Source of the DNA: Thermopolyspora sp044507605
GTDB lineage: Bacteria; Actinomycetota; Actinomycetes; Streptosporangiales; Streptosporangiaceae
DNA: 64,000 bases
Assembly: GCA_044507605.1 (NCBI GenBank)
Contig: JBIQJI010000006.1
Location: 1 to 64,000, forward strand
Direction: 5' to 3'
Every line of letters begins with the position of its first letter. The first letter of the stretch is position 1. This document shows, in pieces, positions 17,082-25,554 of the stretch. Below the pieces are notes generated by a model. The model ran no database searches. It was not told the DNA's origin and worked only from the letters and a program-made list of their open reading frames with translations. Made by a program: the position numbers and the translations under genes.

Positions 17082-18077
17082 TTGCGTCGATACTTCGGCC
17101 GGAAACTGCTGATCTACGCACTGACGTTCGTCGTCGCCGTCACCATCAACTGGATGATCCCGCGGTTCATGCCGGGCGACCCGGTGTCGAGCATGGTGGC
17201 CCGCGCCGGCGTGAGCAACCCCCAGGGCGCGGCCGCCATGCAGGAGTACTACACCGGCCTGTTCGGGTTCGACGAGCCGGTCTGGCGGCAGTACCTGAAC
17301 TTCTGGTCGGCGCTGCTGCACGGCGACCTCGGCGTCAGCATCTGGCTGTTCCCCACGCCCGTGAGCACGGTGATCATCGAGGCGGTGCCGTACACGCTCG
17401 CGCTGATGATCCCCGCCGTGCTGCTCAGCTGGGTCGTGGGCAACCGGCTGGGGGCGTACGCGGCGCGGCGCAGGCTGCTGGACAACTCCGTGCTGCCCGT
17501 CGGCTATGTGCTGACGGCCACGCCGTACATGTGGCTGGCGGTCCTGCTGGCCTGGGGGTTCGGCGTGGTCCTCGGGATCTTCCCCATAGCCGGCGGGTAC
17601 GGCTTCGCCCGCACGCCCAGCTGGTCGCTGAGCTTCCTGCTGGACCTCCTGCACCACTGGGTGCTGCCGTTCCTGTCGCTGTTCGTCGTGGCGCTGGGCG
17701 GCTGGGCCATCGGCATGCGCAACATGATCATTTATGAGCTGGAGTCGGACTACTCGAACTACCTGGCCGCGCTGGGCGCGCCGCAGCGGCTGATCCGCCG
17801 CTACGCGTTCCGCAACGCCGTGCTGCCGCAGATCACCGGCCTGGCCCTGCAGCTCGGCGTGCTGGTGGCGGGGGCGCTGGTCACGGAGATCGTCTTCTCC
17901 TATCCGGGGCTCGGCAGCCTCATCCTCAAGGCGATCCAGAACCAGGACTACTTCCTGCTCCAGGGGGTCTTCCTGTTCATCGTCCTCGGCGTGCTGATCG
18001 CCAACTTCATCATCGACATCGTGTACGTGGTGGTCGATCCGCGTACGCGCACCGGACTGGCGGGGGCGGCGGCATGA
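17082..18077 (+). CDS. ABC transporter permease, DppB type
   Basis: A 331-residue inner-membrane permease with about six transmembrane segments. The N-terminal RKLLIYALTFVVAVTINWMIPRFMPGDPV is the typical DppB opening, and the coupling EAA-like loop is NYLAALGAPQRLIRRYAFRNAVLPQITG. TTG at 17082 is the start, with AGGAG six bases upstream and a good family N-terminus. It follows the binding protein by 33 bases and overlaps the next permease by ATGA. It forms the transmembrane channel with the DppC-type partner. Confidence 0.93.
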   Translation: MRRYFGRKLLIYALTFVVAVTINWMIPRFMPGDPVSSMVARAGVSNPQGAAAMQEYYTGLFGFDEPVWRQYLNFWSALLHGDLGVSIWLFPTPVSTVIIEAVPYTLALMIPAVLLSWVVGNRLGAYAARRRLLDNSVLPVGYVLTATPYMWLAVLLAWGFGVVLGIFPIAGGYGFARTPSWSLSFLLDLLHHWVLPFLSLFVVALGGWAIGMRNMIIYELESDYSNYLAALGAPQRLIRRYAFRNAVLPQITGLALQLGVLVAGALVTEIVFSYPGLGSLILKAIQNQDYFLLQGVFLFIVLGVLIANFIIDIVYVVVDPRTRTGLAGAAA

Positions 18078-18967
18078 CGGTCACCCAGGAGATCACCACC
18101 CGGGAGCCCGCGGCGGCGAGCGGGCGGCGCGAGGTGCTGCATTTCGCGCTGCGCAACCCCAAGCTGCTCATCGGGTCGGGCATCGTGCTGGTGCTGCTCG
18201 CGCTCGGCGTGTTCGGCCCCATGGTGTTCGGCTCGGCGCCGCCCAACGAGTACGTCGGTCCGCACATGCGGCCGCCGTCGAGCGAGTACTGGTTCGGCAC
18301 GACGACGTTCGGCCAGGACGTGTTCGTCCAGTTCGTGTACGGGCTGCGCACCACCTTCCTGGTGGGCGTGATCGGCGGCGCGATCGCCGCCGTGATCGGC
18401 ATGGCGGTCGGTTTCGTCGCCGGCTACCGGGGCGGCCTGGTCGACGAGGCGCTGAACATGCTGACGAACGTGGTGCTCGTGCTGCCGGCCCTCGCCGTCC
18501 TGCTGATCATCAACGCCTATCTCGGCATCCGCAGCGTCGGCGCGCAGGGCCTGTTCATCGGCCTCACCTCCTGGCCGTGGGCGGCCCGCGCCATCAGGGC
18601 GCAGACGTTCTCGCTGCGCGCGCGGGAGTTCGTGGACCTGGCCCGGCTCAGCGGCGCCGGCACCTGGAAGATCATCACCAGGGAGATCGCGCCGAACATG
18701 AGCTCCTACCTGGTCATGTCGTTCATCCTGCTGTTCGGCGGCACCGTCCTCATCGCCTCCTCCCTCGACTTCATCGGGCTGGGCCCCACCGAAGGGGTGT
18801 CGCTCGGGCTGATGCTGCAGAACGCCTACCAATGGAGCGCGATGCAGCTGGGCCTGTGGTGGTGGTTCGTGCCGCCCGGCGCGGCCATCACCGCGATCGT
18901 CGGGGCGCTGTACGTCGCCAACGTGGGCCTCGACGAGGTCTTCAACCCGAAGCTGAGGGAGACATGA
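18074..18967 (+). CDS. ABC transporter permease, DppC type
   Basis: A 297-residue permease. The first membrane segment (LLIGSGIVLVLLALGVFGPMVF) is followed by HMRPPSSEYWFGTTTFGQDVFVQFVYGLRTTFLVG, the conserved DppC periplasmic segment, and the coupling loop FVDLARLSGAGTWKIITREIAPN. The start overlaps the upstream stop (ATGA, 18074-18077) and its own stop overlaps the next ATG in the same way, so the operon is translationally coupled. Confidence 0.93.
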   Translation: MTVTQEITTREPAAASGRREVLHFALRNPKLLIGSGIVLVLLALGVFGPMVFGSAPPNEYVGPHMRPPSSEYWFGTTTFGQDVFVQFVYGLRTTFLVGVIGGAIAAVIGMAVGFVAGYRGGLVDEALNMLTNVVLVLPALAVLLIINAYLGIRSVGAQGLFIGLTSWPWAARAIRAQTFSLRAREFVDLARLSGAGTWKIITREIAPNMSSYLVMSFILLFGGTVLIASSLDFIGLGPTEGVSLGLMLQNAYQWSAMQLGLWWWFVPPGAAITAIVGALYVANVGLDEVFNPKLRET

Positions 18968-19908
18968 GCCTACGGGTCAGCGGGCTGAAGGTGTACTACC
19001 GGACGCTCAGGGGCATGGTGCGGGCCCTCGATAACGTGTCGTTCGACCTGCGGGACGGCGAGATCCTGGGCCTGGCGGGCGAGTCGGGGTGCGGCAAGAC
19101 GACCCTCGGCAAGAGCCTGATCAGGCTCGACGGCCGGATGCGTCACGTCGGGGGTACGGTCGAGCTCGACGGGCAGGAGCTGCCCATCGGCGACGACCGC
19201 GCCATGAACGCGTTCCGGTTCCATCGGGTCTCGCTCGTCCCGCAGTACTCCATGAGCGCGATGAACCCCACCCGCAAGATCGGCAAGATGGTCGACGAGC
19301 TGCTCAGGTCGCGGGGCGTCGCCCCCGACCACGACAAGCTGCGCGCCCGGCTCGACCTGGTGGGGCTGCCGCACGAGGTGCTGGCCCGCTACCCGATCGA
19401 GCTGTCGGGCGGCATGAAGCAGCGCATGGTCATGGTGATCTCGACCCTGCTGGACCCGTCGCTGCTCATCGCCGACGAGGTGACCTCGGCGCTCGACGTC
19501 TCCACGCAGAAGGCCGTGGTGACCGCGCTCGCCGGGCTGCGCGACAACGGCGTGGTCGGCGGCATGGTGTTCATCACCCACGACATCTCGCTGACGTACC
19601 AGGTCGCCGACACGATCATGGTGATGTACGCCGGCCGCCTGGCCGAGAAGGCGCCCGCGAAGTCGATCGTGACCCGGCCGCGGCACCCGTACACGAAGCT
19701 GCTCATCGACTCGCTGCCGGAGGTCGGCGTGCGCTACGCCGACAGGAAGCTGGCCGGCATTCCCGGCTCGCCGCCGTCGCTGCTCACGCCGCCCACCGGC
19801 TGCAGGTTCCGGGACCGCTGCCCGCTGGCCGGCGAGCAGTGCGCCGAGCGGCCCCCGGTGACCGAGGTCGAGCCCGGTCACTTCGTCTCCTGCTGGAAGG
19901 CCGAGTGA
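18964..19908 (+). CDS. ABC transporter ATPase, DppD type
   Basis: A 314-residue ATPase. Walker A is GESGCGKTTLGKS, the signature motif LSGGMKQRMVM, Walker B LLIADEVTSALDVS, and the switch His in FITHDIS. The C-terminal oligopeptide-transporter tail, CRFRDRCPLAGEQCAERPP, has the cysteine spacing found in the iron-sulfur-binding tails of DppD/OppD proteins. The start ATG overlaps the upstream stop; its own TGA overlaps the next ATG by one base. Confidence 0.94.
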   Translation: MSLRVSGLKVYYRTLRGMVRALDNVSFDLRDGEILGLAGESGCGKTTLGKSLIRLDGRMRHVGGTVELDGQELPIGDDRAMNAFRFHRVSLVPQYSMSAMNPTRKIGKMVDELLRSRGVAPDHDKLRARLDLVGLPHEVLARYPIELSGGMKQRMVMVISTLLDPSLLIADEVTSALDVSTQKAVVTALAGLRDNGVVGGMVFITHDISLTYQVADTIMVMYAGRLAEKAPAKSIVTRPRHPYTKLLIDSLPEVGVRYADRKLAGIPGSPPSLLTPPTGCRFRDRCPLAGEQCAERPPVTEVEPGHFVSCWKAE

Positions 19909-20822
19909 TGCTGCGACTCGACGATGTCACCAAGGTCTACCGGGTGGGCGCCTTCGGCGGGAAGACGATGACCGCCGTGCGCGGGGTGAGCTTCGGCGTG
20001 GATCCGGGCGAGGTCGTCTCCCTGATCGGGGAGAGCGGCAGCGGCAAGAGCACCATCGGCAAGATGGTGCTGGGCCTCACCCCGGTGTCGGGCGGCACGA
20101 TCACCTTCGACGGCGCCCGGGTGCCGGCCCGGCCGGGCAAGGAGTACTACCGGCACGTCCAGGGCGTGTTCCAGGACCCTTTCAGCTGCTACAACCCGGT
20201 GTTCAAGGTCGACCGGGTCTTCGGCATGATCAAGGACGCGTACTTCGCGAAGGTGCCGGGCCGGGACTGGGACGCGCGGGTGCGGGCCACGCTGGAGGAC
20301 GTCCGGCTCAACCCGGGCGAGGTCCTCGGCAAGTACCCCCACCAGCTCAGCGGCGGCCAGCTGCAGCGGGTGCTCATCGCGCGCACCCTGCTGCTCGACG
20401 TCAAGCTGCTGATCGCCGACGAGATCACCAGCATGCTCGACGCGTCGACCCGCATCGACGTGCTGAACCTGCTGGCCGAGCTGCGCGACCGCGGCCTCGG
20501 CGTGCTCTACATCACCCACGATCTGTCGCTCGGCGGCTACCTGGCCGCGCGGACCGTCGTACTGCGGCGCGGCTCGATCGTGGAGATGGGGCGGACCGGG
20601 CAGGTCTTCGAGAGGCCGCTGCACCCCTACACCCGGCAGCTGCTGTCGGCGGTGCCACGCCTGCACGACCCGTGGGAGGACGCCGAGCCGGTCGAAAGCT
20701 GCGTCTACCACGAACGTCAAGCCGACCGGGACGGCGCCTCGCCCGGCGGCCTCATCGAGGCCGAGCCCGGGCATTTCGTGGCGTGCGCCGGGCTCGGCGC
20801 CTGCGAGAGGAGAACTTCTTGA
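19908..20822 (+). CDS. ABC transporter ATPase, DppF type
   Basis: A 304-residue ATPase, the second energising subunit of the importer. Walker A is GESGSGKSTIGKM, the signature motif LSGGQLQRVLIARTL, Walker B LLIADEITSMLDAS, switch His YITHDLS. The Q-loop segment reads VFQDPFSCYNPVFKV. The tail (CVYHER...FVACAGLGACERR) has lost most of the DppD-like cysteine cluster. The last four bases (TTGA) overlap the TTG start of the beta-mannosidase, tying transport and hydrolysis together. Confidence 0.94.
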   Translation: MLRLDDVTKVYRVGAFGGKTMTAVRGVSFGVDPGEVVSLIGESGSGKSTIGKMVLGLTPVSGGTITFDGARVPARPGKEYYRHVQGVFQDPFSCYNPVFKVDRVFGMIKDAYFAKVPGRDWDARVRATLEDVRLNPGEVLGKYPHQLSGGQLQRVLIARTLLLDVKLLIADEITSMLDASTRIDVLNLLAELRDRGLGVLYITHDLSLGGYLAARTVVLRRGSIVEMGRTGQVFERPLHPYTRQLLSAVPRLHDPWEDAEPVESCVYHERQADRDGASPGGLIEAEPGHFVACAGLGACERRTS

Positions 20823-23254
20823 GCATCTACCGTCCGCTCCATGACGGCTGGACCCTCACCCGGCTGTCGCCGGAGGCCGTGCCGGACGCCCCGGGAGGCG
20901 GCGCCATCTCCGGCGTGCCGGCGACGGTGCCCGGCTGCGTGCACACCGACCTGCTCGTGGCCGGGCTCATCGAGGACCCCTATCTCGACGACAACGAGAA
21001 CCGGCTGAAGTGGATCGGGCGCAGCACGTGGGCGTACGAGACCAGCTTCACCTGGCGCGACGACGGCCACGACCGCACCGACCTGGTGTGCCAGGGCCTC
21101 GACACGGTGGCGACGGTGCTGCTCAACGGCGTCGAGCTCGGCCGCACGGCCAACCAGCACCGCTCCTACCGGTTCCCGGTGCGGCATCTGCTCCGGGCCG
21201 GGGAGAACACCCTGACCGTGATCTTCGGCTCGGCGTACGAGTACGCGGAGCGGCAGCGGGCCGCCCTCGGCGACCGGCCGGGCGCCTACGAGGCGCAGTA
21301 CCAGTTCATCCGCAAGATGGCCTGCAACTTCGGCTGGGACTGGGGGCCGTCGCTGGTCACCGCCGGCATCTGGAAGCCCATCGGGCTGGAGTCGTGGAGC
21401 GGCGCCCGCATCGCCGAGGTCCGCACCGTCACCCGGGTGGGCGGGCAGCACGGGCGGGTGCCGGAGCGGGTCCAGGGGCGGGTCGAGGCGCACGTGCGGG
21501 TCGACCGGGTCACCGAGGATCCGCTGACGCTGACCGCGGAGATCGACGGGGTGCCCGGCGCGACCGCCGTCGCGCGGCTGGCCGCCGGGCAGCGCGAGAC
21601 GGTGATCCGGCTCACGGTGCCCGAGGCGCGGCTGTGGTGGCCGCGCGGCCACGGTGACCGGCCCCGCTACGATCTGGCCGTCCGGCTGGGGGAGGAGACC
21701 TGGCGGGCGAAGATCGGTTTTCGCACCGTGGAGGTGGACCCGGAGGCGTTCGGGTTCACGGTGAACGGCGTGCCGGTGTTCGTGCGCGGCGTCAACTGGA
21801 TCCCCGACGACTGTTTCCCGTCGCGCATCACGCGCGAGCGGCTGGCCGAGCGGCTCCAGCAGGCCGCCGACGCCGGGGTCAACCTGGTGCGGGTGTGGGG
21901 CGGCGGCACGTACGAAAGCGAGGACTTCTACGATCTGGCCGACTCGCTCGGGCTGATGGTGTGGCAGGACTTCGCGTTCGCGTGCGCCGCCTACGCGGAG
22001 GAGGAGCCGTTCCGCTCGGAGGTGACCGCCGAGGCCCGCGAGCACGTCGCCCGGCTCACCCCCCACCCGAGCCTGGTGCTGTGGTGCGGCAACAACGAGA
22101 ACCTGGAGGGACACGCCGACTGGGGCTGGCAGGACCGGCTGGAGCGGCGCAGCTGGGGCTCGGGCTTCTACTACGACCTGCTGCCCTCGATCGTCGCCGA
22201 GCTCGACCCGGTGCGCGCCTACTGGCCCGGCAGCCCTTACTCGGGCGCGCCCGACCTGCCGCCCAACGACCCCTCGCGCGGCACGGTGCACATCTGGGAC
22301 GTGTGGAACCGCGAGGACTACGACCGGTACGCCTCGTACACGCCGCGGTTCGTCGCGGAGTTCGGCTTCCAGGGCCCGGCGACGTACGCGACGATGCGCC
22401 GGGCGATCGGCGGCCGGCTGGCGCCCGACGCGCCGCTGGTGCTGCACCACCAGAAGGCGATCGACGGCAACGGCAAGCTGATGCGGGGCCTCGGCGAGCA
22501 TCTGCCGGTGCCGGAGACGTTCGACGACTGGCACTATCTGACGCAGCTCAACCAGGCCCGCGCGGTCACGTTCGCGGTGGAGCGGTTCCGGGCGCTGCGC
22601 CCGCACTGCACCGGCGCGATCGTCTGGCAGTTCAACGACTGCTGGCCGGTGACGTCGTGGTCGGCGGTGGACGGCGACGGCCGCCGCAAGCCGCTGTGGT
22701 ACGCCCTGCGGCGCGCCTTCGCCGATCGCCTGCTGACCTTCCAGGAGGGCGACGCGGTGCTGGTGAACGACTCCGACGAGGCGTGGTGCGGCGAGCTCAC
22801 GCTGGTGCGGTACGCCCTGACCGGCGAGCCGCTGGCCCAGGAGACCCTGGTCGCCTCGGTCGCCCCGCGGTCGGTGTCGCGGATCGAGCTGCCGGTGCCG
22901 GTGGCGACCCCCGGCGACCCGTCGCGGGAGCTGCTGGTGGGGCGGGCGGGGAAGCTGCGCACGCTGCGGATGTTCGCCGAGGACCCGAAAATGGCCTATC
23001 CGGAGGCGTCGTTCGACGCCCGCGCCGACCACGTCCACGGCGGCTACCGGGTCACGGTCACCGCGCACACGATCGTGCGCGAGCTGGCCCTGTTCCCCGA
23101 TCGGCTCGACCCGGCGGCGTACGTCGACGACATGCCGCTCACGCTGCTGCCCGGCGAGACCGCCGTCTGCCACATCACCACCCGCCACGATCTGGACCGC
23201 ACGGCGCTGGTCGCTCCTCCGGTGCTGCGCTGCCTGAACGAGCGGCGCCGCTGA
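20819..23254 (+). CDS. GH2 beta-mannosidase
   Basis: An 811-residue glycoside hydrolase family 2 protein with the standard order: sugar-binding domain (WTLTRLSPEA...ATVPGCVHTDLLVAGLIEDPYLDDNE, W-x-R-x-T-W-AYE), immunoglobulin-like domain, (beta/alpha)8 barrel. The ATVPGxVHTDLL...DPY...NE motif separates beta-mannosidases from beta-galactosidases. The acid/base is Glu427 (WCGNNENLEG) and the nucleophile Glu514 (VAEFGFQ). No signal peptide is seen, so imported manno-oligosaccharides would be hydrolysed in the cytoplasm. TTG start at 20819, coupled to the upstream ATPase by TTGA, with GAGGAGA upstream. Confidence 0.92.
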   Translation: MSIYRPLHDGWTLTRLSPEAVPDAPGGGAISGVPATVPGCVHTDLLVAGLIEDPYLDDNENRLKWIGRSTWAYETSFTWRDDGHDRTDLVCQGLDTVATVLLNGVELGRTANQHRSYRFPVRHLLRAGENTLTVIFGSAYEYAERQRAALGDRPGAYEAQYQFIRKMACNFGWDWGPSLVTAGIWKPIGLESWSGARIAEVRTVTRVGGQHGRVPERVQGRVEAHVRVDRVTEDPLTLTAEIDGVPGATAVARLAAGQRETVIRLTVPEARLWWPRGHGDRPRYDLAVRLGEETWRAKIGFRTVEVDPEAFGFTVNGVPVFVRGVNWIPDDCFPSRITRERLAERLQQAADAGVNLVRVWGGGTYESEDFYDLADSLGLMVWQDFAFACAAYAEEEPFRSEVTAEAREHVARLTPHPSLVLWCGNNENLEGHADWGWQDRLERRSWGSGFYYDLLPSIVAELDPVRAYWPGSPYSGAPDLPPNDPSRGTVHIWDVWNREDYDRYASYTPRFVAEFGFQGPATYATMRRAIGGRLAPDAPLVLHHQKAIDGNGKLMRGLGEHLPVPETFDDWHYLTQLNQARAVTFAVERFRALRPHCTGAIVWQFNDCWPVTSWSAVDGDGRRKPLWYALRRAFADRLLTFQEGDAVLVNDSDEAWCGELTLVRYALTGEPLAQETLVASVAPRSVSRIELPVPVATPGDPSRELLVGRAGKLRTLRMFAEDPKMAYPEASFDARADHVHGGYRVTVTAHTIVRELALFPDRLDPAAYVDDMPLTLLPGETAVCHITTRHDLDRTALVAPPVLRCLNERRR

Positions 23255-23326
23255 CGGCCCGGCGGGCAGGGGTTCCCGGCGCCGGACAGGGCGCGCGCAT
23301 CGTAAAGAGCGTGCCAGGATTGTGAC

Positions 23327-24574
23327 ATGGCAACGGTGACGGTGCCGGGTGTGGACCTGGCGGACCTGGAGTTCTGGGGGCGGCCGCTCAGCGAGCGGCA
23401 CGAGGCGTTCGCGCGGCTGCGCGCGCTGGAGCATCCGGTGTTCTTCCCCGAGCGCAAGGTGCCCCTGCTGCGGTCGGGCAAGGGATTCTACGCGCTGGTG
23501 CGGCACGCCGACGTGGTGGAGGCCAGCCGCAACGCCAAGGTGTTCAGCAGCGAGCCGGCGGTGACCAGCCCGGAGCCGCCGGGCTGGGTCAAGTACGTGT
23601 TCGGGGAGTCCATGGTGAACATGGACGACCCGCGGCACGCCCGGCTGCGGCGCATCGTGTCGCGGGCGTTCTCGCCGAAGATGCTGAGCCGCCTGTCCGA
23701 GGGCATCGAGCGGGCCGCCGCGCAGATCGTCGACGATGTCGTGCGGCAGGGGCCGTCGGACTTCGTGGCCCAGGTGGCGTCGCGGCTGCCCATCCACGTC
23801 ATCTGCGAGATGATGGGCGTGCCCGACGACGTGCGGGCGAAGGCGCATCGGCACGCCGACGCCTCGACGACCTACAGCGGGGTGCGTTCCAGCGTCACCC
23901 ACACCATGCGCATGGCGGCGAGCAACACCATCGCGCTGTTCGCGCTGCAGCGGCTGGTGATCAAGCTGGGCAAGGAGCGCATGCGCGAGCCGAAGGACGA
24001 CCTGATCTCCGCCCTGGTCAACGCCAACGTCGACGGCGAGCGGCTGTCGGCCCGCGAGCTCGGCTCGTTCTTCTCCCTGCTGCTGGTCGCCGGCAACGAG
24101 ACGGCGCGCAACACGATGGCCCACGGCATCAAGCTGCTCACCGACAACCCCGCCCAGCGGGAGCTGCTGACGAGCGACTTCGACGCCCACATCGGCGGCG
24201 CCATCGAGGAGATGGTCCGGTACGTCTCGCCGATCATGCAGTTCCGGCGCACCGTGACCCAGGACTACGAGATCCGCGGCGTCCACCTGAAGCGCGGTGA
24301 CAAGGTGGTGCTGTTCTACGGCTCGGCCAACCGCGACGAGGACGTCTTCGACCGGCCCGACACCTTCGACATCACGCGCAAGCCCAACCCGCACGTCGGT
24401 TTCGGCGGGCCGGGCCCGCACTTCTGCCTCGGCGCCAACCTGGCCCGCCAGGAGATCAAGATCATGTTCCGGGAGCTGCTCACCCGGCTGCCCGGCATCC
24501 GCACGACGGGCGAGCCGCGCCTGCTGCTGTCCAACTTCGACAACAGCGTCCGCAGCCAGCCGTTCACTTTCTGA
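23327..24574 (+). CDS. Cytochrome P450
   Basis: A 415-residue soluble bacterial P450. The heme-thiolate loop is GFGGPGPHFCLGANLAR with Cys367; the I-helix reads LLLVAGNETARNTMAHG, with the acid-alcohol pair as Glu-Thr; the K-helix ExxR is EEMVRYVSP. The NETxRN and PGPHFCLG sequences resemble the CYP125/124/142 sterol- and lipid-oxidising families (inference from memory). A redox partner is not adjacent. The ATG has AGGA eight bases upstream. A hairpin followed by T8 lies just after the stop. Confidence 0.92.
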   Translation: MATVTVPGVDLADLEFWGRPLSERHEAFARLRALEHPVFFPERKVPLLRSGKGFYALVRHADVVEASRNAKVFSSEPAVTSPEPPGWVKYVFGESMVNMDDPRHARLRRIVSRAFSPKMLSRLSEGIERAAAQIVDDVVRQGPSDFVAQVASRLPIHVICEMMGVPDDVRAKAHRHADASTTYSGVRSSVTHTMRMAASNTIALFALQRLVIKLGKERMREPKDDLISALVNANVDGERLSARELGSFFSLLLVAGNETARNTMAHGIKLLTDNPAQRELLTSDFDAHIGGAIEEMVRYVSPIMQFRRTVTQDYEIRGVHLKRGDKVVLFYGSANRDEDVFDRPDTFDITRKPNPHVGFGGPGPHFCLGANLARQEIKIMFRELLTRLPGIRTTGEPRLLLSNFDNSVRSQPFTF

Positions 24575-24577
24575 AAG

Positions 24578-24620
24578 CGGGCGGGTTTCGCCCGGCGAAA
24601 AAGCGCGGTCAATTTTTTTT
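24578..24620 (+). terminator. Candidate terminator after P450
   Basis: CGGGCG-GGTTT-CGCCCG hairpin (24578-24594) starting four bases after the stop, then after a short gap a run of eight T (24613-24620). The T-tract is not directly adjacent to the stem, so efficiency is uncertain. Confidence 0.4.
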
Positions 24621-24700
24621 CCGGGCTGGCGCGCGGCGGGTCGATCTATATCTTGGGGAGGGCCATAGATCGCCGACCCGTAGTGCAGGAGATGGTCCCC

Positions 24701-25510
24701 GTGACACCTGACTCCGCGCCCCCCGGTGCGCCGTCGCCCGCGATCGACATCAGCGTTCCGCATTCGGCCCGAATATGGAATTACTGGCTGGGCGGAAAGG
24801 ATAATTATCCCGTCGACCGGGAGGCCGGCGACCGGTACGTCGCCACGTTTCCCGGCATCGTCGACATCGCCCGGCACTCCCGGGTCTTTCTGGCCCGGGC
24901 CGTGCGGCACCTGGTCGGCGAGGTGGGGATCCGGCAGTTCCTCGACATCGGCACGGGTCTGCCGACCGAGGACAACACCCACGAGGTGGCCCAGCGGGTC
25001 GCGCCCGAGTGCCGCGTCGTGTACGTCGACAGCGACCCGCTGGTGCTGAGCCACGCCCGGGCGCTGCTGCGGGGCACGAAGGAGGGCGCAACGGCGTACA
25101 TCGACGCCGACCTGCGCGAGCCCGAGACCATCCTGGCGGCCGCGGCCGAGACCCTGGACTTCTCCCGGCCGATCGGCCTCATGCTGATGGGAATTCTCGG
25201 CCACATTCCCGACTACGAGATGGCGCGGTCCATTGTCGCGCGGTTACTGGCCGGGCTGCCGGTCGGCAGCCACCTCACCCTGTATGACGGCACCAACGAA
25301 TTCAGCGCGGCGTTCGAAGTGGCCCAGGAAGGCTATGACGACACCGGGGCCGTGCCTTATCGGCTGCGCAGCCGCGCCGCGCTGACCGGCTTCTTCGACG
25401 GTCTGGAAATGCTCGATCCCGGTGTCGTCCGGCTGGGTCACTGGCGGCCCGAGGCCGACTGGGACATTCCCGCGGTCGACGCCTTCTGCGGGGTGGGCCG
25501 GAAGGTCTGA
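24701..25510 (+). CDS. SAM-dependent methyltransferase, Methyltransf_19 (DUF574) family
   Basis: A 269-residue protein of an actinobacteria-specific family. The hallmark SVPHSARIWNYWLGGKDNYPVDREAGD opens it, followed by the SAM-binding FLDIGTGLPTEDNTHEVAQ and VVYVDSDPLVLSHARALL. These proteins are abundant in Streptomyces and relatives; targets are mostly unknown. GTG at 24701 was preferred because GGAG stands nine bases upstream; ATG at 24692 would add three residues but sits right against the same site. Its promoter region after the P450 is unusually AT-rich (ATCTATATCTTG), suggesting an independent transcript. Confidence 0.88.
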   Translation: MTPDSAPPGAPSPAIDISVPHSARIWNYWLGGKDNYPVDREAGDRYVATFPGIVDIARHSRVFLARAVRHLVGEVGIRQFLDIGTGLPTEDNTHEVAQRVAPECRVVYVDSDPLVLSHARALLRGTKEGATAYIDADLREPETILAAAAETLDFSRPIGLMLMGILGHIPDYEMARSIVARLLAGLPVGSHLTLYDGTNEFSAAFEVAQEGYDDTGAVPYRLRSRAALTGFFDGLEMLDPGVVRLGHWRPEADWDIPAVDAFCGVGRKV

Positions 25511-25522
25511 CCGGGCGTGATG

Positions 25523-25554
25523 CGGAGCCGGGGGCCGCCGCGCGCCCGGCTCCG
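25523..25554. terminator. Bidirectional hairpin between convergent genes
   Basis: CGGAGCCGGG, 12-base loop, CCCGGCTCCG: a perfect ten-base-pair stem filling the 44-base gap between the methyltransferase and the convergent MFS exporter. No T-tract; typical of GC-rich actinobacterial terminators. Confidence 0.6.

Noticed and set aside
20717..25204. Minus-strand open frame of about 1,500 codons antisense to the ATPase, mannosidase, P450 and methyltransferase genes
   Set aside because: It crosses four well-supported genes, has a His/Arg/Pro/Gly-rich composition without domains and arises from high G+C third positions on the coding strand.
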